A stretch of DNA of 64,000 nt from Candidatus Symbiopectobacterium sp. NZEC151 (GTDB taxonomy: Bacteria; Pseudomonadota; Gammaproteobacteria; Enterobacterales; Enterobacteriaceae), in contig NZ_JAGFPE010000001.1 of the NCBI RefSeq assembly GCF_025962655.1, positions 930,001 to 994,000 on the forward strand, given 5' to 3'. The notes beneath the pieces were generated by a model that was not told the DNA's origin, did no database searches, and was given only the letters and a program-made list of their open reading frames with translations. This document shows, piece by piece, positions 18,836-28,504 of the stretch (the stretch's first letter is position 1; every line of letters starts with the position of its first letter). The position numbers and the translations under genes are program-made.

Positions 18836-19822
18836 TTACACCGAGGGGCGATTTCTGCGCGTGTTACGCACCAGGCGAGGGATCACGTGCACATAGCAGG
18901 ATTCCGCGATCAATTCGATCATGGTTTGCGCGACCAGGATCGCAGGCAGTATCGGCATGGCGCCTGGGATCGATAACGCCAGTGGCAGGATCACTAATGA
19001 ATTGCGCGTGGCGCAGCTAAATGCCACCGCACGCCTGCTGGCGGTGTTCAAGCCAAAGGCGTGCGCGACCAACGCACCAATGCCAGGCGCGACGACGGCA
19101 AACAGCAGGTAAAACGGCAACGCCTGACGCACCGGGTCGATCGCCAGTTCCAGTTGCGGCACGATAGATGCAACCACTAAAAATATCACCATGACCGTCG
19201 CGGGCACCGGTAACCAACCGACAGCGTTGGCGATCCGTTGCGCGATCATAAAACGTGATTGAGCGTGTTGTAATACACCCGCGCCGATAAGCGGCATCAG
19301 GATCAACCAGATAAAGGCTTCAGCAAACGGGGCTGGCGAGATTAACGCCGCAGCCGCGTCATCCAGGAACAGCGTCAGATAGAGCGGTAACAACAGCAGT
19401 TGCATCGCCAGCAGCAGCGGGGTACAGGCAAGCAAACGCGCAGCATCTCCGCGTCCGAGGTGGCAGAAGGTCACGACATAATCGATACAGGGCGCTAACA
19501 GCACCAGCAGAATGCCGAATTGCACCAGAGGGATATCCGGTAACAATGGGCGGATCAGCAGCAGTAATAGCGGAACGCCGATAAAATTGGCGGCCAACAG
19601 CGCGCCAATAAAGCGCAGATTGCGCAACCCGTCGAGCAACGTTACCAGCGGCACCTGCATAAAGGTCACGAACAGCATAATGGCTAACGCCGGGTTGATG
19701 AACCTTACCCAACTGTCCGTTTCAGAAAAAATGTGGGCTGCCAGCCAGGCCAGTGCCATTGCGGCAAAATAAAGTAGGCTTTGGCGCGACTCGACGGTGT
19801 GTTTATCCAATGGTATGACCAT
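18836..19822 (-). CDS. SBF/ACR3-like transporter
   Basis: 328 residues, about ten membrane helices, related to the bile acid:sodium symporter/arsenite ACR3 superfamily. Conserved-looking segments are LLVLLAPCIDYVVTFCHLGRGD and AVAFSCATRNSLVILPLALS. Proteins like this are often annotated as arsenic resistance or sodium symporter proteins. No arsR or arsC lies nearby, so arsenite is not a safe call. Oriented with add, 98 bases upstream of its start. Confidence 0.75.
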   Translation of the reverse strand: MVIPLDKHTVESRQSLLYFAAMALAWLAAHIFSETDSWVRFINPALAIMLFVTFMQVPLVTLLDGLRNLRFIGALLAANFIGVPLLLLLIRPLLPDIPLVQFGILLVLLAPCIDYVVTFCHLGRGDAARLLACTPLLLAMQLLLLPLYLTLFLDDAAAALISPAPFAEAFIWLILMPLIGAGVLQHAQSRFMIAQRIANAVGWLPVPATVMVIFLVVASIVPQLELAIDPVRQALPFYLLFAVVAPGIGALVAHAFGLNTASRRAVAFSCATRNSLVILPLALSIPGAMPILPAILVAQTMIELIAESCYVHVIPRLVRNTRRNRPSV

Positions 19823-19844
19823 TCACTCTGTGGATTCTGGGGGT

Positions 19845-19872
19845 TACCGCCTGCCAGAGTGCGCAGGCGGTA
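19845..19872 (-). terminator. Hairpin after ydgA
   Basis: Perfect 10-bp inverted repeat (TACCGCCTGC / GCAGGCGGTA, loop 8) directly past the ydgA stop; no T-run. It may separate ydgA from the downstream transporter gene. Confidence 0.55.
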
Positions 19873-19878
19873 GATGCA

Positions 19879-21441
19879 TTACTGCGCTTGCGGGGGAACG
19901 ACTGCCGGCGCGTCTTGTGCTTCCGGCTCGGCATCATCGCCTTCGTCACCTTCATCGGTAGAGATATCGATAAAAGGGGCAATAAACTCCGCCAGTGAGA
20001 TTTTGCGGCCGTTGAACTCAACCTGATTGTCAGCATAGTGCAGCGAACTGGTGATTGCGTCATCTTTGGTGACGGTGATCTGGTTCATTTCGCCTACGCT
20101 TGCCAGCATTTTCACTTGCTCCTGTGCGCTGGCAATCAGTTGCTGATGTTCTTGATCCGATTGTGCCTGTCCACCGGCCTGAACAACGCCTTCGGCCAGC
20201 ATCGCCATCGGTGCGTTTAACGTCACATCCAGTTGTTTTACCGCACGGCGGATCACGCCTTCTTCATCGCTTTGTGCTGGCGGTGTTAACGCCGTGGTCT
20301 GCGCCGGATTACTCAAATTGAGTGAGGCGTTGAGCGTGCTTTCACCTTTGGCATTTTTCCAGCTCAAAGGCGCGATGGTAAAGTTCGGATTGCCTTTCAG
20401 CAGGCTGGGCAGGGCGTTGCGTACCGATTGCCCAAGTTCATACTGAAAACGCAGTGGGTCCATGACGGACTGGGACTCCAGGAATGACGCACTCAGGGTC
20501 TTATAAGTTTTGGCGAACTGCTGTGTCGCTTCACCATCCAGTTGGTTAAAACTGAAATTGAACTTCATGCTACCCAGGTCGCGATCTTTAAGCAGCAGCG
20601 CGTCTAATGACAAGGCTATCGCGCCAGCGATGTTTTTGTCGTCTTCGCTCATGGTGCTTGTGAGCACGAAGTTATTCAACGTGACAGGGTCACTTGTTGG
20701 CGGCGTGACCTTCATCGATTTCAGGGTAACGCTGCCGTCGCCGAGGTCCAGATTAAACTTGCCGCGGTGGTTTTTCGCTTCAAGCCCAACGCCTTCAAGA
20801 ACGATAGTCTCTTTGCCGCCCTCATAGTTGGTGGTCTCTGATAAGAAATGAGAAACCGTGCCTGAGATGCGGCTGCTACGCAGATCGTGGGCAAGGTCTA
20901 GCGCAATGTCACTGCCGCTGAAGGTAAATTTAGTCCCTTCACTGTCAACATCGAGCGGGCGCAGAGAGATAACCGAAGCGGTATCCCCGTTGAATGCCAC
21001 GCGCGTTTCTGCGCTGACGAACGGCTGGTTTTGAAGTACCACAAACAGGTCTTTGGTCGCTTCGGTGTTAGCCAGTTCGCTGTGAATGTGCGCCATGCTG
21101 GGACGGAAATTCATTTTTTTCAGCAGCGCAAGCGGCAGTGGGCCGTGTGAAACGGTTTCGTTGAGCACCACTTCATGTTTAGGCGCTAACGGGCGCGTTT
21201 CTGACGCAGAACCGTCAGGCTGCAACACCAGCGAAAACGTACTGCTAAACACGCCCCCTTGATAATCACGATACACCAGCTTGAAACCTGAATTCGGGTA
21301 GGTTTCCTGCAACTGCTTGTTAAATTCAGCAGTTACCGTATCGATGTTTTGTGCCAATTGCTTGCCCGTATACCATGACGCACCGGTCCACACGGCACCC
21401 AGCGCGACGATAATTCCGACGGCAACCAGAGACTTCTTCAT
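19879..21441 (-). CDS. ydgA: YdgA, DUF945 family cell-envelope protein
   Basis: 520 residues. An uncleaved-looking N-terminal signal anchor (KKSLVAVGIIVALGAVWTGASW) is followed by a long periplasmic region and a very acidic, proline-containing C-terminal tail (STDEGDEGDDAEPEAQDAP). Matches E. coli YdgA (about 500 residues) in sequence and in its position beside manA. Molecular function is not established. Confidence 0.9.
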   Translation of the reverse strand: MKKSLVAVGIIVALGAVWTGASWYTGKQLAQNIDTVTAEFNKQLQETYPNSGFKLVYRDYQGGVFSSTFSLVLQPDGSASETRPLAPKHEVVLNETVSHGPLPLALLKKMNFRPSMAHIHSELANTEATKDLFVVLQNQPFVSAETRVAFNGDTASVISLRPLDVDSEGTKFTFSGSDIALDLAHDLRSSRISGTVSHFLSETTNYEGGKETIVLEGVGLEAKNHRGKFNLDLGDGSVTLKSMKVTPPTSDPVTLNNFVLTSTMSEDDKNIAGAIALSLDALLLKDRDLGSMKFNFSFNQLDGEATQQFAKTYKTLSASFLESQSVMDPLRFQYELGQSVRNALPSLLKGNPNFTIAPLSWKNAKGESTLNASLNLSNPAQTTALTPPAQSDEEGVIRRAVKQLDVTLNAPMAMLAEGVVQAGGQAQSDQEHQQLIASAQEQVKMLASVGEMNQITVTKDDAITSSLHYADNQVEFNGRKISLAEFIAPFIDISTDEGDEGDDAEPEAQDAPAVVPPQAQ

Positions 21442-21489
21442 AGTGTGATTCCTTTTCTAAGTAAGCATCCCTTTGAGGGAAGAATGTTT

Positions 21490-22662
21490 CTAACCATTAT
21501 ACACGCGCGCCAGTCGTCCACTTCCCTCTACGCTGACGGGAGACTCGGACGCACGCAAAAAGCAGGATTCGCCGGGGCGAAGCGTAAGTTGCTGGCCATT
21601 TTTCGTCAGCGTGGCTTTTCCGTCGATACAAAAGACAACGGCAGCGCTCTGTTGGTTCAGCGTTTGTGGCTGCGCCTTCAGGTGATGCAGAGAAAAGGCA
21701 AAATCAGCGACAGGTACCGGAAAATAGCAGGTTTCGCCGTCTTCAATCGGCTGAGTTAACAACTGGTTCGCCGGTTTGGCGGTAAATTTCACGTTCGCCA
21801 GCAGTTCGGGAATATCGATGTATTTCGGGGTCAGTCCAGCCCGCAGTACGTTATCCGAGTTTGCCATCACCTCCAGCGCCACGCCGTGCAGGTAAGCATG
21901 CGGGGTTTCGGCATAAAGAAACATCGCTTGTCCCGGTTGCAGCGTGATGACATTGAGCAACAGCGGGGAAAACAGTCCGCTGTCATTCGGGTACTCCTGA
22001 ATGATGTTGCGCAGCGTCGCCCAAGGCTCACCCTGCTGTGAGGTAAGCGCGGCTTTTAACACCGCCAGGGCGCGATCCTTGCTCTCTGCGCGCATACTCA
22101 ATAAGTTGGCAAACAGCATCGACAGATTTTTGTCATCGGGCTGCTGCAAATAGGCGGTGATGGACGGATGTGCGCTGGCAACGGGCTGCAATAGCGCCAC
22201 GATATCGTCGTGCTCGCGAAAACCGTTCATCGCCTGAAAGGGCGTTAAGGCAAACACCAGTTCTGGCTTGTGGTTGGCATCTTTGTAGTTGCGATGGGGC
22301 GCATCGAGTGGGATCGCCTGTGCGTTTTCCCTGGCAAATCCTTGCTCTGCGGCGGGTTTGCTGGGGTGAACCTGAATGGAGAGCGGCTGTGCTGCGCACA
22401 GGACTTTAAACAGAAAGGGCAATTCACCAAACTGTGCAGCGATCGCGGCACCCAAGATCTCCGCGGGCGCATCGTTGATGACGTCACGTAAACGCTGCTC
22501 CTGACCCTGTTCATTCACCACCCACGAACTGCTTTTGGGATGTGCGCCCATCCAAAGCTCTGCCATCGGTAGATTGTCTTTATTCTCAATACCGTAGAGT
22601 TCGGTTAATGCTGTTTTGCTTCCCCAGGCGTAGTGCTGGATGCTATTGCGCATTTTTTGCAT
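21490..22662 (-). CDS. manA: Mannose-6-phosphate isomerase
   Basis: 390 residues from the ATG at 22662 (MQKMRNSIQHYAWGSKTALTELYG). A GTG two codons upstream is possible, but the family starts at MQK. Zinc ligands lie in LSIQVHPSKP, NHKPELVFAL and FLYAETPHAYLHG. Interconverts mannose 6-phosphate and fructose 6-phosphate. Divergent from fumC, as in E. coli. Confidence 0.97.
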   Translation of the reverse strand: MQKMRNSIQHYAWGSKTALTELYGIENKDNLPMAELWMGAHPKSSSWVVNEQGQEQRLRDVINDAPAEILGAAIAAQFGELPFLFKVLCAAQPLSIQVHPSKPAAEQGFARENAQAIPLDAPHRNYKDANHKPELVFALTPFQAMNGFREHDDIVALLQPVASAHPSITAYLQQPDDKNLSMLFANLLSMRAESKDRALAVLKAALTSQQGEPWATLRNIIQEYPNDSGLFSPLLLNVITLQPGQAMFLYAETPHAYLHGVALEVMANSDNVLRAGLTPKYIDIPELLANVKFTAKPANQLLTQPIEDGETCYFPVPVADFAFSLHHLKAQPQTLNQQSAAVVFCIDGKATLTKNGQQLTLRPGESCFLRASESPVSVEGSGRLARVYNG

Positions 22663-22852
22663 GTTCACACTCGATTGTTATGTAATTTGTTAAACTATGT
22701 GACTATAGAGGTTAATAAATGCATTAAATATGAATACACTGCCTCTGCTTGCAGACGATGGCGCTTGATGTGCATGTTAATGTTTTCTCAATCGCGATGC
22801 CAGACAAGGCCATGATCCCCGTCCTTTTTAGGAATGTTAGGAGAAAAAACCA

Positions 22853-24250
22853 ATGACCACACGTATCGAAAAAGATTCCATGGGCCCGATTGAGGTTCCC
22901 GCCAATAAGCTGTGGGGGGCTCAAACGCAGCGCTCTTTGGAGCATTTTCGTATCTCTGAGGAGAAAATGCCGCAAGCGCTGATTTTCGCCCTGGCGTTGA
23001 CCAAACGTGCAGCCGCACAGGTCAATAACACGCTCGGCCTGCTGCCGAATGACAAAAGTGCGGCGATCGTTGAGGCCGCCGATGAGGTGCTGGCCGAAAA
23101 ACACCCAGGCGAATTTCCGTTGGCGATCTGGCAGACCGGCTCCGGCACGCAAAGCAACATGAACATGAACGAAGTGCTGGCCAACCGCGCCAGCGAAATA
23201 TTGGGGGGAGAACGCGGTAACGCGCGCTTGGTGCATCCCAATGATGATGTTAACAAAAGTCAGAGTTCGAACGATGTGTTCCCCACGGCGATGCACGTGG
23301 CCGCCGTCATTGCCCTCAACACCCATCTGTTGCCCGAGCTTGATGCACTGTTGGCAACGTTACAGGCCAAAGCCGAGGCGTTCAGCGACATCGTTAAAAT
23401 CGGGCGCACCCATTTGCAGGATGCAACGCCGCTGACCCTGGGGCAGGAGATTTCCGGTTGGGTTGCCATGTTGCAACATAACCGCAAGCACATTGAGAAC
23501 AGCATTCCCCATTTGAGTGAACTGGCGCTCGGTGGTACCGCGGTGGGAACGGGTCTCAATACCCATCCTGAATATGCGGTTCGCGTTGCCAGTGCGCTGG
23601 CCGAATTGACCGGACAACCGTTCATTACCGCACCCAATAAATTTGAAGCCTTGGCAACCTGTGATGCACTGGTGCACGGCCACGGCGCATTGAAAGGGCT
23701 GGCGGCATCGCTGATGAAAATTGCCAACGATGTACGTTGGCTGGCATCCGGTCCGCGCTGTGGTATCGGCGAGTTGAGCATCCCAGAAAACGAGCCGGGC
23801 AGCTCCATCATGCCGGGGAAAGTGAATCCTACCCAGTGTGAAGCGCTGACCATGCTGTGTTGCCAGGTGATGGGCAACGACGTGGCGGTAAATATCGGGG
23901 GCGCGTCGGGAAATTTTGAGTTGAATGTCTATCGCCCCATGGTGATCCATAATTTCCTGCAATCGGTGCGTTTGCTGGCGGATGGCATGAAGAGCTTTGA
24001 TGAGCATTGTGCCATCGGCATTGAGCCTAACCGCGATCGTATTGAACAACTGCTTAATGACTCACTGATGCTGGTGACCGCATTAAACACCCATATTGGT
24101 TACGATAAAGCGGCGGAGATTGCCAAGAAGGCGCACAAAGAGGGATTAACGCTTAAAGCGTCCGCGCTGAAACTCGGTTATTTAACCGAGTCGCAGTTTG
24201 ATGAGTGGGTGCGCCCGCAGGATATGGTGGGTAGCCTGCATATTGGATAA
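22853..24250 (+). CDS. fumC: Class II fumarase, iron-independent
   Basis: 465 residues. The family signature [11 protein letters not shown] is present, with catalytic-region motifs [19 protein letters not shown] and [17 protein letters not shown]. Interconverts fumarate and malate in the TCA cycle without an iron-sulfur cluster. Start ATG at 22853 has TAGGAG upstream. It converges on tus with only five bases between the stop codons. Confidence 0.98.
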   Translation: MTTRIEKDSMGPIEVPANKLWGAQTQRSLEHFRISEEKMPQALIFALALTKRAAAQVNNTLGLLPNDKSAAIVEAADEVLAEKHPGEFPLAIWQTGSGTQSNMNMNEVLANRASEILGGERGNARLVHPNDDVNKSQSSNDVFPTAMHVAAVIALNTHLLPELDALLATLQAKAEAFSDIVKIGRTHLQDATPLTLGQEISGWVAMLQHNRKHIENSIPHLSELALGGTAVGTGLNTHPEYAVRVASALAELTGQPFITAPNKFEALATCDALVHGHGALKGLAASLMKIANDVRWLASGPRCGIGELSIPENEPGSSIMPGKVNPTQCEALTMLCCQVMGNDVAVNIGGASGNFELNVYRPMVIHNFLQSVRLLADGMKSFDEHCAIGIEPNRDRIEQLLNDSLMLVTALNTHIGYDKAAEIAKKAHKEGLTLKASALKLGYLTESQFDEWVRPQDMVGSLHIG

Positions 24251-24255
24251 CCGTG

Positions 24256-25185
24256 TTACGCGCTTTCATCCAGATAAAGGTGAAGGCGCGGAATCAACAG
24301 CCGCAGCGCTTTAGCCTTTGGCCTGAATTTAGGTTGCGCGCTGTCGGCCAGGTAGTTTCCCAGTTCACCAATCACCGGGACACGTGACGGATCGCGGCAC
24401 AGCACCAATAACGGCGACGGGCAGGGGTGCTGAACCTGTTTCTGTGCGTCCTGATACCATACGCGGGCAATCGGCTGCACTTTTACCGGCCGTTTAATCT
24501 TCAACACGGCGTCTTGCGGCAATTTTTTGATATCAATCAGTTCCTGAGTTACTCGAGCGTGCCATGTGACTTTGTCTGTCGGTGAAATTCCCCGCGTTGC
24601 CTGAAGGCTCTTCTCCAGTTTTTCTACTACCGCCTCTCGCGTCAGTGTATTGACTACATGCTTATTGGCCCAGCCAAACCGCACCGTGTCGGGTTCTGTT
24701 AACAGCGTGAGCGAACGATAGGCGCTCAGTGTGATCAATCCGGGCAGGTGAGCGTGCACGAATTCAAACCGTTGCTCGGCAGCCAAACCGGATTCGCGCG
24801 TAATCAACTGCTCCAGCGTCGCTTTCAAGGTGTTAATCGTCTCGGCGGATTGTCGGATATGTTGGTATTCAGTCTCCGTCACCTGAAAACACAGCGCACC
24901 GGGTAAGCGAATCGCGGCTTTGCTGCTCACCGTCTCGGCGTAATGATGAATAAATAAACGCTGAAAATGTGCCAGACCCGCCTCACAGGCCGCTTCGCCT
25001 TGCAACGCCGTAACGGGGATCTGGGTGATGGGATCGTGTTCTTTCCCTTTTTCCACCGTGGGGAGGGTGAATACGCGTGCATTGAGCAACGTAACCGAAG
25101 CCAAACGCTGCCGAAACGTCATAAGCTGCTGTTCCAGCGTGGAAAAAGTGTCGTGAAGGGCAGCAATCAGTTGATAGTGATCCAT
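24256..25185 (-). CDS. tus: Tus, replication terminus-site binding protein
   Basis: 309 residues, same length as E. coli Tus. Strong similarity in the core (SSKAAIRLPGALCFQV, RFGWANKHVVNTLTREAV, LKIKRPVKVQPIARVWYQDAQKQVQHPCPSPL, LRLLIPRLHLYL). Tus binds Ter sites as a monomer and blocks replication forks that arrive from one side. The gene lies between fumC and its own Ter site (25210-25229), as in E. coli, where Tus bound there also represses tus. A second Ter site of opposite polarity lies 26 kb away at 51266. Confidence 0.97.
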   Translation of the reverse strand: MDHYQLIAALHDTFSTLEQQLMTFRQRLASVTLLNARVFTLPTVEKGKEHDPITQIPVTALQGEAACEAGLAHFQRLFIHHYAETVSSKAAIRLPGALCFQVTETEYQHIRQSAETINTLKATLEQLITRESGLAAEQRFEFVHAHLPGLITLSAYRSLTLLTEPDTVRFGWANKHVVNTLTREAVVEKLEKSLQATRGISPTDKVTWHARVTQELIDIKKLPQDAVLKIKRPVKVQPIARVWYQDAQKQVQHPCPSPLLVLCRDPSRVPVIGELGNYLADSAQPKFRPKAKALRLLIPRLHLYLDESA

Positions 25186-25209
25186 AGCATCTCATGGCTA
25201 ATACGGCGA

Positions 25210-25229
25210 TTTAGTTACAACATACTTAT
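25210..25229 (-). promoter_or_regulatory. Ter site (TerB-like) in the tus promoter
   Basis: Minus strand reads ATAAGTATGTTGTAACTAAA, an exact match to the core Ter consensus AGnATGTTGTAAYTAAA. It includes the G:C pair whose C flips into Tus to lock forks. It reads toward tus, like E. coli TerB. By that orientation it stops forks moving leftward (falling coordinates) and lets rightward forks pass. Confidence 0.93.
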
Positions 25230-25408
25230 AATGTAACAACAATATTCTGGGTCAGCAACGGTGCTTCGAACCGGTCTGGCAGCGAGAAAGGGGGGTAAGG
25301 GAGAGTCTGTTACTACCATCGTGCGGTAAATAAGTGGACGGTGCCTATTTTAAGAATATATTGTTGTCTTACAACGTATTTTTCTAGAAACCACCAGGAG
25401 TAACCGCT

Positions 25409-25885
25409 ATGTCACAGCGCGAACACCATTATCAGGTCAATATTGAATGGACCGGCAACAAGGGATGTGGAACCGAATCCTACCAAGCCTACAGCCGTGA
25501 TTATGAAATATCCTCGGGAAATAAACAGATTATTGCCGGTTCATCTGACCCCGCCTTTTTAGGCGATGCTGCACGCTGGAATCCTGAAGACCTGCTTGTC
25601 GCGTCGGCATCAGCATGCCATAAACTCTGGTACCTGCATTTGTGTGCAGAGGCTGGCATAGTGGTTTACGCGTATCGGGATCACGCTGAAGGCACGATGG
25701 TGGAAGGTAAAAAGGGGGCGTTTACGAAGATTGTGCTTAAACCTGAAATTACGCTGCGTCCCGGTGATGATCTTGACCGTGCTTATGCGTTGCATCATCA
25801 GGCACATGAACGCTGTTTCATCGCCAATTCGCTTAATTTCCCGGTGACCTGCGAACCTGTTATCAAGCACCATTCTGCTTTGTGA
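25409..25885 (+). CDS. OsmC-family peroxidase-like protein
   Basis: 158 residues. The two redox cysteines of the OsmC/Ohr fold are visible in LVASASACHKLWYLHLC and HERCFIANSLNFPV. Family members reduce organic hydroperoxides. This subgroup resembles uncharacterised OsmC-like proteins rather than OsmC or Ohr proper. ATG at 25409 with AGGAG eight bases upstream. Divergent from tus across the Ter site. Confidence 0.85.
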   Translation: MSQREHHYQVNIEWTGNKGCGTESYQAYSRDYEISSGNKQIIAGSSDPAFLGDAARWNPEDLLVASASACHKLWYLHLCAEAGIVVYAYRDHAEGTMVEGKKGAFTKIVLKPEITLRPGDDLDRAYALHHQAHERCFIANSLNFPVTCEPVIKHHSAL

Positions 25886-25890
25886 TTCGG

Positions 25891-25923
25891 GACGGTACAT
25901 CCAGACAAGATGGATATACCGTC
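25891..25923. terminator. Hairpin between the OsmC-like gene and ynfM
   Basis: 13-bp inverted repeat with one mismatch (GACGGTACATCCA / TGGATATACCGTC, loop 7) between convergent genes. Confidence 0.6.
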
Positions 25924-25946
25924 TGAAGTCTATTGCCGCGACTAAT

Positions 25947-27224
25947 CTACAGGTTACGCCGCAAATACAGGCTGACATAGAGTGCAATCAGCAGCAGCAG
26001 CCCGATAAACAGCGCCACGCCCTGCCAGCCGTAATGTGACCAGAACACGCCGCCGAGCGTACCCGCCAGGCTGGAGCCAAGATAGTAGCAAAACAGATAC
26101 ATTGAAGAGGCCTGACCGCGCGCACGGCGTGCTCGCACGCCAATCCAACCGCTGGCAACGGCGTGTGCCGCAAAGAAACCGGCGGTAAACAGCATCATGC
26201 CGATAAAAATCAGCCACAACGCGCCAAAGGCTGTCAGGCATAACCCCGCAAGCATCAGCCCGACGGAGCCGGCCATCACCGCGCCGCGCCCGTAACGTGT
26301 CGTCATCGCGCCAGCACGCGGTGAGCTGATGCTGCCGGTGAGATACACCACCGACAGCAAGCCAACCATGGCCTGATTCAGGGTGAAGGGCGGTGCCAGC
26401 AGCCGGTAGCCAATGTAGTTGAACAGGGTAACAAAGGCTCCCATCAATAAAAATCCCTGAAGGAACAGCCAGGGCAACCCGGCGTCATGCCAGTGGATCT
26501 TGGTGTTAATCAACAATGATTTGGGCCGCAGCGAACCGGGCCGAAAATGACGGGAGTCAGGCAAGATACGCCAAAACATCAACGCCGCAAACAACGCGAG
26601 AACCCCCATAACCCCGATAGCCACGCGCCAGGGGAAATAATCAGTCAGCACCCCGGTAACCAAACGACCACTCATGCCACCGATAGAGTTCCCGCTAATG
26701 TATAACCCCATGGAGAAGGCCAGGAAGCTGGGGTGAATCTCTTCGCTCAGGTAGCTCATGGCCACCGCGGCTACGCCGCTTAGCGATAACCCAATCAGTG
26801 CGCGCATTAATAGCACGCCGTGCCAACTGGTCATAAAGGCGCAAATCAGCGTGCAGAACGCGGCCAACAGTAGCGAAATCACCATCACATTCTTGCGGCC
26901 CAGCGTGTCGGAGAGCGGGCCGGTAAACAATAACCCCACCGCAAGCATCACCGTAGCAATCGATAATGACAGGCTACTGGCTGCCGGAGAAATGCCAAAA
27001 TCCTGCGACAACACGGGTAAAATCGGTTGTACGCAATACAGCAAGGCAAAGGTCGCGAGCCCGGCGGAAAACAGCGCCAGCGTCACGCGAATAAACGCGG
27101 GCGTACCACGGGTGATATACGGTGATTTTGGCGCGACGGGGGTTTTGCGATTCAGCGGCTCTTCGCGGCGATCGTCATCGGGTAGGGTGACCGAATCGGA
27201 TACTGAAGAAAGTGACGTACTCAA
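25947..27224 (-). CDS. ynfM: MFS transporter YnfM
   Basis: 425 residues from a TTG at 27224 that has AAGGA six bases upstream. Longer frames begin with codons that look non-coding, and E. coli YnfM has 417 residues. Twelve membrane helices; the inter-helix loop GPLSDTLGRKNVMV is the MFS signature. Similar to E. coli YnfM, which has been linked to arabinose-type sugar or drug efflux, substrate uncertain. Divergent from the LysR gene ynfL, the usual layout for a regulator and its target. Confidence 0.88.
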   Translation of the reverse strand: MSTSLSSVSDSVTLPDDDRREEPLNRKTPVAPKSPYITRGTPAFIRVTLALFSAGLATFALLYCVQPILPVLSQDFGISPAASSLSLSIATVMLAVGLLFTGPLSDTLGRKNVMVISLLLAAFCTLICAFMTSWHGVLLMRALIGLSLSGVAAVAMSYLSEEIHPSFLAFSMGLYISGNSIGGMSGRLVTGVLTDYFPWRVAIGVMGVLALFAALMFWRILPDSRHFRPGSLRPKSLLINTKIHWHDAGLPWLFLQGFLLMGAFVTLFNYIGYRLLAPPFTLNQAMVGLLSVVYLTGSISSPRAGAMTTRYGRGAVMAGSVGLMLAGLCLTAFGALWLIFIGMMLFTAGFFAAHAVASGWIGVRARRARGQASSMYLFCYYLGSSLAGTLGGVFWSHYGWQGVALFIGLLLLIALYVSLYLRRNL

Positions 27225-27392
27225 AACTATTCCTTGGCAACAGGGGGAAAGTAGCAAATTTATGCGGCATTCTGCGTGCGATGCAGTGCAGGACGCGTAA
27301 TGGATCATAGAAGGGTAAAAATGTTTTGTATAATATATTAATAATACCAATTGATATGTTTAAAATATGATTAGTGAATCCCATCCATTTGT

Positions 27393-28328
27393 TTGAGGGT
27401 GCTTGCCATCAACATCGAATTGCGTCACCTCCGCTATTTTCTTGCGGTTGCAGAAGAACTGCATTTTGGCCGGGCAGCTGAGAAGCTCAACATTTCACAG
27501 CCGCCACTGAGCCAGCAGATACAGGCATTAGAGGCGCAGATCGGCGCGACGCTGTTTGAACGCAACAACCGCAATGTCAGGCTGACGCCGGCAGGCGAAG
27601 CGTTTCGCAAAGCAAGTTGGGGAATATTGCACCAGGTGGAACAGGCATCTGCACACGCCGCCAGGTTACAACGTGGTGAAATCGGCGAACTGCGGATTGG
27701 TTTTACCTCCTCAGCGCCTTTTATTCGTGCGGTTTCACGCAGTTTGCTACATTTTCGGCAACGTTACCCGGATGTTCATCTGCAAATGTTGGAGCTGAAC
27801 ACCAAACAGCAGATAGACCCGTTGCTGAGCGGAAAGCTGGATATTGGGGTGATGCGCAATAATCCGTTACCGGCGGATTTACAGCACCAGTTACTGCTGC
27901 ATGAAGCGTTGGTTGCGGTGGTGCATGAAACCCACCCGTTGGCAGACCAGCCGCAAATCAGCGTGCGGCAATTGGCTAACGAGCCTTTTGTCTTTTTTTC
28001 CCGGGAAGTAGGAACGGCGCTCTACGACGAAATCCTTCGTTTGTTGAAAAATTATGCCATTGATCCCTACATTACGCAGGAAGTCGGGGAAGCGATGACC
28101 ATTGTGGGCTTAGTCTCTGCGGGGCTGGGCGTTTCGATTCTTCCCGCATCCTTTTTACGTATCTCCGTGGATGGCGTTAAATATGTGCCACTCAGCGAAC
28201 CGGATGCCACCACGGAAGTGTGGCTGGTCACCTCGCGTCGCGCGGCACTTAATCCTGCGGCAAACACGTTGATTTCATTTATGTTGGAACAGGATGCGGG
28301 TAAATATGTGCACCAAATCACAAAATGA
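27393..28328 (+). CDS. ynfL: LysR-family regulator YnfL
   Basis: About 306-311 residues. The N-terminal helix-turn-helix is HFGRAAEKLNISQPPLSQQIQALE, followed by the co-inducer domain (ELRIGFTSSAPFIRAVSRS and GEAMTIVGLVSAGLGVSILP), matching E. coli YnfL. The coordinates use a TTG at 27393. The E. coli protein starts MNIELRHLRYF, and the matching codon here is ATC at 27408, which sits eight bases after GAGGG. The true start may therefore be a rare ATC codon. Probably controls the divergent ynfM. Confidence 0.88.
   Translation: MRVLAINIELRHLRYFLAVAEELHFGRAAEKLNISQPPLSQQIQALEAQIGATLFERNNRNVRLTPAGEAFRKASWGILHQVEQASAHAARLQRGEIGELRIGFTSSAPFIRAVSRSLLHFRQRYPDVHLQMLELNTKQQIDPLLSGKLDIGVMRNNPLPADLQHQLLLHEALVAVVHETHPLADQPQISVRQLANEPFVFFSREVGTALYDEILRLLKNYAIDPYITQEVGEAMTIVGLVSAGLGVSILPASFLRISVDGVKYVPLSEPDATTEVWLVTSRRAALNPAANTLISFMLEQDAGKYVHQITK
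28307..28322. promoter_or_regulatory. CRP-like site upstream of mlc
   Basis: TGTGCACCAAATCACA matches TGTGA-N6-TCACA in nine of ten specified bases. It overlaps the end of ynfL, about 180 bases before the mlc start. E. coli mlc is CRP-dependent. Confidence 0.5.
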
Positions 28329-28378
28329 ATCAAAGAGTTGACGCAATTCACTAAAAGCCCCACCATACCCGCAGTTTT

Positions 28379-28401
28379 TTTATTTTGCAGCGTGAAAAAT
28401 A
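28379..28401. promoter_or_regulatory. Mlc/NagC-type operator-like element
   Basis: TTTATTTTGC followed by AGCGTGAAAAATA forms the AT-flanked, GC-centred dyad typical of Mlc and NagC operators (TTATTT ... GCG ... AAAAATA), about 100 bases before mlc. It would fit autoregulation, as known in E. coli. Confidence 0.5.
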
Positions 28402-28504
28402 CGCATTGATGCTAAGAACCTTCGCTGCACAATGTATGTATCAAATCACCTTATGCATCAGCGAACGCTCAGCGTGGCAATTCGTAGACAGTAGGAGCCG
28501 TTTT

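Noticed and set aside
20681-20693. GTGACAGGGTCAC as a matS site
   Set aside because: One mismatch at the Y position; mentioned as near-match only and not listed as a feature.
25360-25384. Ter-like TTACAACGTATTT near the OsmC-like gene
   Set aside because: Shares only TTGTAA with the consensus; the flanking bases do not fit.
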